The notes beneath the pieces are model-generated. The model did not search any database. It had not been told where the DNA came from and worked only from the letters and a program-made list of their open reading frames with translations. From an uncultured Clostridia bacterium (lineage in GTDB: Bacteria > Bacillota > Clostridia > Christensenellales > Aristaeellaceae), in contig CAKTWP010000034.1 of the NCBI GenBank assembly GCA_934630705.1, positions 1 to 17,514 on the forward strand: 17,514 bases of DNA. Direction: 5' to 3'. Positions 13,747 through 17,514 of this stretch are shown one piece after another (position 1 is the first letter of the stretch; each line of letters opens with the position of its first letter). The position numbers and the translations under genes were made by a program.

Positions 13747-15495
13747 ATGGAAAACTTCATCACCCTTACGATTGACGGCGTAAAGGTTGAGGTGCCCGCC
13801 GGCACGACCGTTTTGGAGGCTGCCAAAAAGGCTGGCATCAATATCCCCACCCTGTGCTACCTCAAGGATGTGAACGCTATCGGCGCATGCCGGATGTGCG
13901 TGGTGAATGCCGGCGGCCGCGCGCTGCAGGCTGCCTGCGTGCTGCCCGCCGCGGAGGGCATGGTGGTTAAGACCAACACCCCCGAGATCCGCGAGTATCG
14001 CAAGACCCTGCTGGAGCTGGTGCTCTCCGCCCATGAGAAAAAGTGCCTCACCTGCGTGCGCTCCACCAATTGCGAGCTGCAGAATCTGTGCCGCGAGCTG
14101 GGCGTGGAAGACGGCGACGCTTTCAAGGGCTCCCAGAACGTGTATGACATTGACGACGCGTCTCCCTCCATCGTGCGGGACAACAATAAGTGCATCCTGT
14201 GCCGCCGCTGCGTGGCCACCTGCGCCAAGGTGCAGCAGATCGGCGTGATCGGCGCGGTGAACCGTGGGTTCATCACCTCTATCGAGTCCCCTTGGAACCT
14301 GAAGCTGGCGGACATGGCCTGCATCAACTGCGGCCAGTGCATCACTGCCTGCCCCGTGGGTGCGCTGTATGAAAAGGACAGCACCAAGAAGGTCTGGAGC
14401 CTGCTGGGGGACGAAAGCAAGCATGTGGTTGTGCAGCCGGCTCCCGCCGTGCGCGCGGCGCTGGGCGAGGAATTCGGCCTGCCCATGGGCACCAGCGTCA
14501 CCGGCAAGATGGTGGCCGCCCTGCGCCGCCTGGGCTTTGACAAGGTGTTTGACACCGATTTTGGCGCTGACCTGACCATCATGGAGGAGGCCACCGAGCT
14601 GCTGGGCCGCATCAAGGATGGCGGCACGCTGCCTATGATCACCTCCTGCTCTCCCGGATGGATCAAGTACTGCGAAACCTATTATCCGGATTTCATTCCC
14701 AACCTGTCCTCCTGCAAATCGCCCCATGAGATGCTGGGCGCGGTGATCAAGACCTATTACGCTCAGAAGGCGGGGCTGGATCCCAAGGACGTCAAGGTGG
14801 TTTCCGTGATGCCCTGCACCGCGAAGAAATTTGAAGCGGAGCGGGAAGAACTGGCCGCCGCGGGCTATCCGGACGTGGACGAAGTAATCACCACCCGTGA
14901 GCTGGCGCACATGATCAAGGAAGCCGGCATCGATTTCGTCAATCTGCCCGACGAGGACTTTGATGATCTGCTGGGCGAATCCACCGGCGCGGGCGTCATT
15001 TTCGGCGCGACCGGCGGCGTGATGGAAGCCGCGCTGCGCACCGCTTACGAAGTGGTTACCGGCAAGGAGCTGGAGGATGTGAACTTCACCGCCGTCCGCG
15101 GCATCGAAGGCATCAAGGAAGCCACCGTGAAGGTGGGCGATCTGGATGTGAGCGTGGCCGTGGCCCATGGTACCGGCAACGCCTCCAAGCTGCTGGACAT
15201 GATCAAGCGCGGCGAAAAGCAGTATACCTTCATTGAAATCATGGGTTGCCCCGGCGGCTGCGTCAATGGCGGCGGCCAGCCCATCGTATCCGCGCAGGCG
15301 AAGTTGACCTGCGATCCCAAGGTGCTGCGGGCCAAGGCGCTCTATGGCGAGGATGCGGGCAAGGCCAAGCGCAAGAGCCATGAGAACACACAGGTGAAGA
15401 AGCTTTACGATGAATTCCTGGGCCAGCCCAACAGCCATAAGGCTCATGAGCTGCTTCACACCCACTATATCAAGCGCGAAAAATACAGCAAGTAA
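13747..15495 (+). CDS. hydA: [FeFe] hydrogenase catalytic subunit (HydA)
   Basis: HydA makes or uses H2 at the H-cluster. With HydB and HydC it most likely couples NADH and reduced ferredoxin to H2 (bifurcating, group A3-like). The 582 residues hold a plant-type [2Fe-2S] domain (C37, C48, C51, C64), the His-ligated [4Fe-4S] site H96-x3-C100-x2-C103-x5-C109, two [4Fe-4S] ferredoxin motifs (C149/152/155/159 and C192/195/198/202) and the H-cluster domain. Its three motifs are TSCSPGW (299-305), MPCTAKKFE (355-363) and EIMGCPGGCVNGGGQ (497-511). Motif 1 has Ser where Clostridium pasteurianum CpI has a second Cys. The extra C-terminal [2Fe-2S] domain of Thermotoga HydA is absent. GAGGAGGA precedes the ATG. 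It is the last gene of the operon. The maturases HydE, HydF and HydG are not in the window. Confidence 0.97.
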   Translation: MENFITLTIDGVKVEVPAGTTVLEAAKKAGINIPTLCYLKDVNAIGACRMCVVNAGGRALQAACVLPAAEGMVVKTNTPEIREYRKTLLELVLSAHEKKCLTCVRSTNCELQNLCRELGVEDGDAFKGSQNVYDIDDASPSIVRDNNKCILCRRCVATCAKVQQIGVIGAVNRGFITSIESPWNLKLADMACINCGQCITACPVGALYEKDSTKKVWSLLGDESKHVVVQPAPAVRAALGEEFGLPMGTSVTGKMVAALRRLGFDKVFDTDFGADLTIMEEATELLGRIKDGGTLPMITSCSPGWIKYCETYYPDFIPNLSSCKSPHEMLGAVIKTYYAQKAGLDPKDVKVVSVMPCTAKKFEAEREELAAAGYPDVDEVITTRELAHMIKEAGIDFVNLPDEDFDDLLGESTGAGVIFGATGGVMEAALRTAYEVVTGKELEDVNFTAVRGIEGIKEATVKVGDLDVSVAVAHGTGNASKLLDMIKRGEKQYTFIEIMGCPGGCVNGGGQPIVSAQAKLTCDPKVLRAKALYGEDAGKAKRKSHENTQVKKLYDEFLGQPNSHKAHELLHTHYIKREKYSK

Positions 15496-15515
15496 AAACA
15501 ACAATCAAACATGCG

Positions 15516-15548
15516 AAAGGGGCTTTCTTTTGAAGAAAGCCCCTTTTT
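15516..15548 (+). terminator. Rho-independent terminator of the hydrogenase operon
   Basis: AAAGGGGCTTTCTT (15516-15529) pairs with AAGAAAGCCCCTTT (15533-15546) around a 3-nt loop, followed by T's to 15548. It lies 20 nt after the hydA stop. The convergent araB ends at 15572, so the hairpin may also act in the other direction, where the T-tract is shorter (TTT). Confidence 0.9.
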
Positions 15549-15571
15549 GCAGCTTCAGTCGGCGCGGCGGA

Positions 15572-17251
15572 TCAAGCGTCCGCTTTCCTTGTTTTCTGAT
15601 GATCCCGCAGGGAGCGCAGCCGCTTCATCACGTCGTTTTCACCCCGGCCGAAATAATCATGCAGGCGGCAGTATTCCCGGTACAGCTGATCGTACACCTG
15701 CACATTTTCCGGGATGGGCCGATAGACATGCGCCTGCGTTTTACCCATGGCCCGGGCTGCATCGGCAACACTGGCATAGCCGCCGGCCTCCGCTCCGGCA
15801 GCGGCCGCCGCAAAAATGGCGCTGCCCAGCGCCGCGCCCTGAGCACTGGCAGATAGTGACATGGGCATATTCAGCACATCGGCGTAAATTTGCATCAGCA
15901 GGGGATTTTTCTGGCTGATGCCGCCGTTGGCGATGATCTCATCTACCGCCACCCCGTGCCGCCGATAATTCTCCACGATCATGCGCGTGCCAAAGGCCAC
16001 GGCTTCCAGCGCCGCGCGATAAATCTCCTCGCAGCGGGTTTGCAGCGTCAGGCCCACGATCATGCCGCTCAGATCATAATCCGCCAGCACGGAGCGATTG
16101 CCGTTCCACCAGTCCAGCAAAATCAGCCCGCTTTCGCCGGGCGCGAGCCGGGCAGCCAGGTCCGTCAGATATTGATGGATGGAAATGCCCTGGACCCGGG
16201 CTGCGTCCGCATATGCCGGGGGACAGCATTGCGCGACCACCCAGCCGAACAGATCGCCCACGCTGCATTGCCCCGCCTCATAGCCCACAAAGCCGGGCTG
16301 AATGCCATCCATGACCGCGCCGCAAATGCCCGGCACCTGGCGGCGTTCCCGGGTCATCACCATGTGACCTGAGGAGGTGCCCACGGTGAGCAGCATTTTC
16401 CCGGGCCCATCGATCCCGGCCGCAGCCAGCCCCACATGGGCATCTACATGGCCCACGGCCACCGGCGTGGCAGGGAGCAGCCCCAGCCGCTGCGCCATGG
16501 CCGGGGTCAGGCCGCCCGCTCGCCGGCCTACCGGGGAAACCGGCAGGGGAAACTTTTCTGCCATCACGTTTTCCAGCCGGGGATCCAGCGCGGCGAAATA
16601 GCTTTGATCCGGATAACGACCGTCCTGATAAAAGGCCTTGTAGCCCGCGCAGCAGGCGTTGAAGGTGGGCCGACCGGTCAGCTGCCAGACAATCCAATCC
16701 GCCGCCTCCGTCCACATCGCCATTTTTTCATAGATTTCCGGGGCCTCCTGCAGCACCTCCCATAGCTTGGGCAGCGACCATTCGCTGGATACCCGGCCGC
16801 CGTAATCCGCCAGCCAGCGTTCGCCCCGGGCCTGGGCCACGGCGGTCATGCGGTCGGCCAGCTGCTGCGCCCCGTGATGCTTCCATAGCTTCACATAGGC
16901 GTGAGGCTCCCGGGCAAAAGCCGGCAGAAAACACAGGGGAGTGCCGTCGGCCAGCACGGGCATGACCGTGGACGCGGTGAAATCCGTGCCCACGCCGATC
17001 ACATCCGCAGCCTGAACGCCGCTTTGAGCCAGCACCTGGGGAATGACGGCACAGAGCACGTCCAGGTAGTCCTGGGGATGCTGCAGCGCCCAGTCCGGCG
17101 GCAGTGTCTTGCCGCAGGGGAGATGATCCGTCATCACGCCGTGGGGATAATCCAAAGCGGCGGAGGCCATTTCCGTCCCGTCCCGTACCCGGCACAGCAC
17201 CGCCCTGCCGGAAAGTGAGCCGAAATCCACACCAATTACATATTTCTCCAT
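15572..17251 (-). CDS. araB: L-ribulokinase
   Basis: AraB phosphorylates L-ribulose to L-ribulose 5-phosphate in arabinose breakdown. The 559 residues match the usual length and the FGGY fold. Seen are the N-terminal phosphate-loop region GVDFGSLSGRAV (7-18), the ribulokinase phrases DWALQHPQDYLDVL (53-66) and GTDFTASTVMP (88-98), KLWKHHGAQ (121-129), VSSEWSLPKLWEVL (154-167), VGHVDAHVG with Asp270 as likely catalytic base (266-274), GTSSGHM (291-297) and EAGQCSVGDLFGW (325-337). The early SLSGRAV and SSEW motifs favour ribulokinase over xylulo- or glycerol kinase. GAGGG lies 5-6 nt before the ATG. It converges on hydA, has its own promoter (17284-17312) and no araA, araD or transporter beside it in this window; the operon does not extend downstream. 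Confidence 0.93.
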   Translation of the reverse strand: MEKYVIGVDFGSLSGRAVLCRVRDGTEMASAALDYPHGVMTDHLPCGKTLPPDWALQHPQDYLDVLCAVIPQVLAQSGVQAADVIGVGTDFTASTVMPVLADGTPLCFLPAFAREPHAYVKLWKHHGAQQLADRMTAVAQARGERWLADYGGRVSSEWSLPKLWEVLQEAPEIYEKMAMWTEAADWIVWQLTGRPTFNACCAGYKAFYQDGRYPDQSYFAALDPRLENVMAEKFPLPVSPVGRRAGGLTPAMAQRLGLLPATPVAVGHVDAHVGLAAAGIDGPGKMLLTVGTSSGHMVMTRERRQVPGICGAVMDGIQPGFVGYEAGQCSVGDLFGWVVAQCCPPAYADAARVQGISIHQYLTDLAARLAPGESGLILLDWWNGNRSVLADYDLSGMIVGLTLQTRCEEIYRAALEAVAFGTRMIVENYRRHGVAVDEIIANGGISQKNPLLMQIYADVLNMPMSLSASAQGAALGSAIFAAAAAGAEAGGYASVADAARAMGKTQAHVYRPIPENVQVYDQLYREYCRLHDYFGRGENDVMKRLRSLRDHQKTRKADA

Positions 17252-17283
17252 AAACGCCCTCTATTAAGGAAAGAATCCCTTCA

Positions 17284-17312
17284 AGCATACCCTATTTTCC
17301 GCGAAATTGCAA
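17284..17312 (-). promoter_or_regulatory. Promoter of araB
   Basis: On the minus strand TTGCAA (17307-17312) and TATGCT (17284-17289) are 17 bp apart, about 32 bp upstream of the araB ATG. The palindrome at 17320-17335 lies just upstream of the -35. Confidence 0.7.
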
Positions 17313-17319
17313 ACCTTTT

Positions 17320-17335
17320 TTGCCAGGACTGGCAA
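17320..17335. promoter_or_regulatory. Perfect palindrome upstream of araB, candidate operator
   Basis: TTGCCAG-GA-CTGGCAA is a 7+7 bp perfect inverted repeat; after one mismatched pair it continues with TTT/AAA on the flanks. It begins 7 bp upstream of the araB -35 and lies about 35 bp from the -35 of the divergent tRNA promoter. The 2-nt centre is too short for an RNA hairpin loop, which favours a dimeric regulator site. It does not resemble the Bacillus AraR operator. Confidence 0.6.
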
Positions 17336-17370
17336 GAAACAAAGAAAAAGAAAAAACATGAAAAAAGGTA

Positions 17371-17399
17371 TTGACATTCGAGGTAATTTGACGTATAAT
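17371..17399 (+). promoter_or_regulatory. Consensus sigma-A promoter of tRNA-Gln
   Basis: TTGACA (17371-17376), a 17-bp spacer and TATAAT (17394-17399) are a perfect consensus match, as is common for stable RNA genes. The tRNA begins about 40 bp after the -10. Confidence 0.9.
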
Positions 17400-17438
17400 C
17401 AATCTCGCGGTTGAGAGAAAAGCTTCCGCAAGCAGTGT

Positions 17439-17512
17439 TGGGGAATGGTGTAACGGCAGCACCTACGACTCTGACTCGTATTGTCAAGGTTCAAATCCTT
17501 GTTCCCCAGCCA
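17439..17512 (+). tRNA. tRNA-Gln (anticodon CUG)
   Basis: The sequence folds as a cloverleaf. Acceptor stem TGGGGAA pairs with TTCCCCA. The anticodon stem TACGA/TCGTA (17464-17468 and 17476-17480) encloses loop CTCTGAC with anticodon CTG at 17471-17473. The T-arm is CAAGG-TTCAAAT-CCTTG, then discriminator G and an encoded CCA (17510-17512). The TGGGG start and AGCCA end resemble bacterial tRNA-Gln. It reads CAG, the main Gln codon of the genes here. Only two bases follow, so it may be the first of a tRNA cluster. Confidence 0.96.
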
Positions 17513-17514
17513 TT

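Noticed and set aside
11895..13850. 651-codon open frame on the minus strand opposite hydB
   Set aside because: Antisense shadow of hydB with low-complexity His/Ala/Gly composition and no recognisable motif.
13669..15504. 611-codon open frame on the minus strand opposite hydA
   Set aside because: Antisense shadow of hydA; its end crosses into hydB and its composition is not protein-like.
1..17514. CRISPR array, insertion sequence, prophage or toxin-antitoxin module
   Set aside because: No regularly spaced direct repeats with unique spacers, transposase, integrase or paired small toxin/antitoxin genes were seen. The tRNA at the end shows no attachment-site repeat inside the window.

Overview
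The window looks like a chromosomal segment of a strictly anaerobic, fairly G+C-rich member of the Clostridia (Bacillota). Four things point there. The clpB promoter carries a CtsR-type heat-shock operator, which is a Gram-positive regulator. Shine-Dalgarno sites are strong (AAGGAGG-like) and the promoters are sigma-A type, often with an extended -10. The gene complement is clostridial (SmpB/tmRNA, SecG, CtsR-controlled ClpB). There is also a complete operon for a multimeric, NADH-linked [FeFe] hydrogenase, typical of fermentative gut or rumen Clostridia. No phage, insertion sequence, CRISPR array or plasmid function is visible. This is ordinary chromosome with one AT-rich orphan gene.

Layout. 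Bases 1-76 probably hold the last 24 codons of a + strand gene. Bases 155-988 (- strand) are the trans-translation pair: tmRNA (ssrA) and its partner smpB, with a good promoter at 1021-1049. A terminator separates them from a - strand lipoprotein with four peptidoglycan-binding modules (1162-2583), preceded by a long, hairpin-rich leader. clpB (2977-5574, +) has a sigma-A promoter with a CtsR box on it and ends in a strong bidirectional terminator. On the - strand there follow an AT-rich orphan with ankyrin-like features (5630-6316) placed directly downstream of an ABC-F ATPase gene (6338-8269), then secG (8388-8615) and a MATE efflux pump (8741-10135), the last two each with their own promoter.

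From 10482 to 15495 (+) runs a compact five-gene operon: a NuoE-like subunit (HydC), a stand-alone HATPase_c protein, a small thioredoxin-like ferredoxin, a NuoF-like flavoprotein (HydB) and the catalytic [FeFe] hydrogenase (HydA). HydABC would exchange electrons between NADH, ferredoxin and H2. The HATPase protein and the small ferredoxin, embedded between structural subunits, are the least understood parts. A terminator shared with the convergent araB (15572-17251, -) closes the operon. araB encodes an L-ribulokinase without other arabinose genes in view; it has its own promoter and a near-perfect 16-bp palindrome upstream. The window ends with tRNA-Gln(CUG) under a consensus promoter.

I found no wholly new system. 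The most useful leads are the HATPase/ferredoxin pair in the hydrogenase operon, the TSCSPGW variant of the H-cluster motif, the 12-bp direct repeats in the hydrogenase leader, the palindrome at araB and the orphan behind the ABC-F gene. All functional calls rest on reading motifs by eye; no database search was run.
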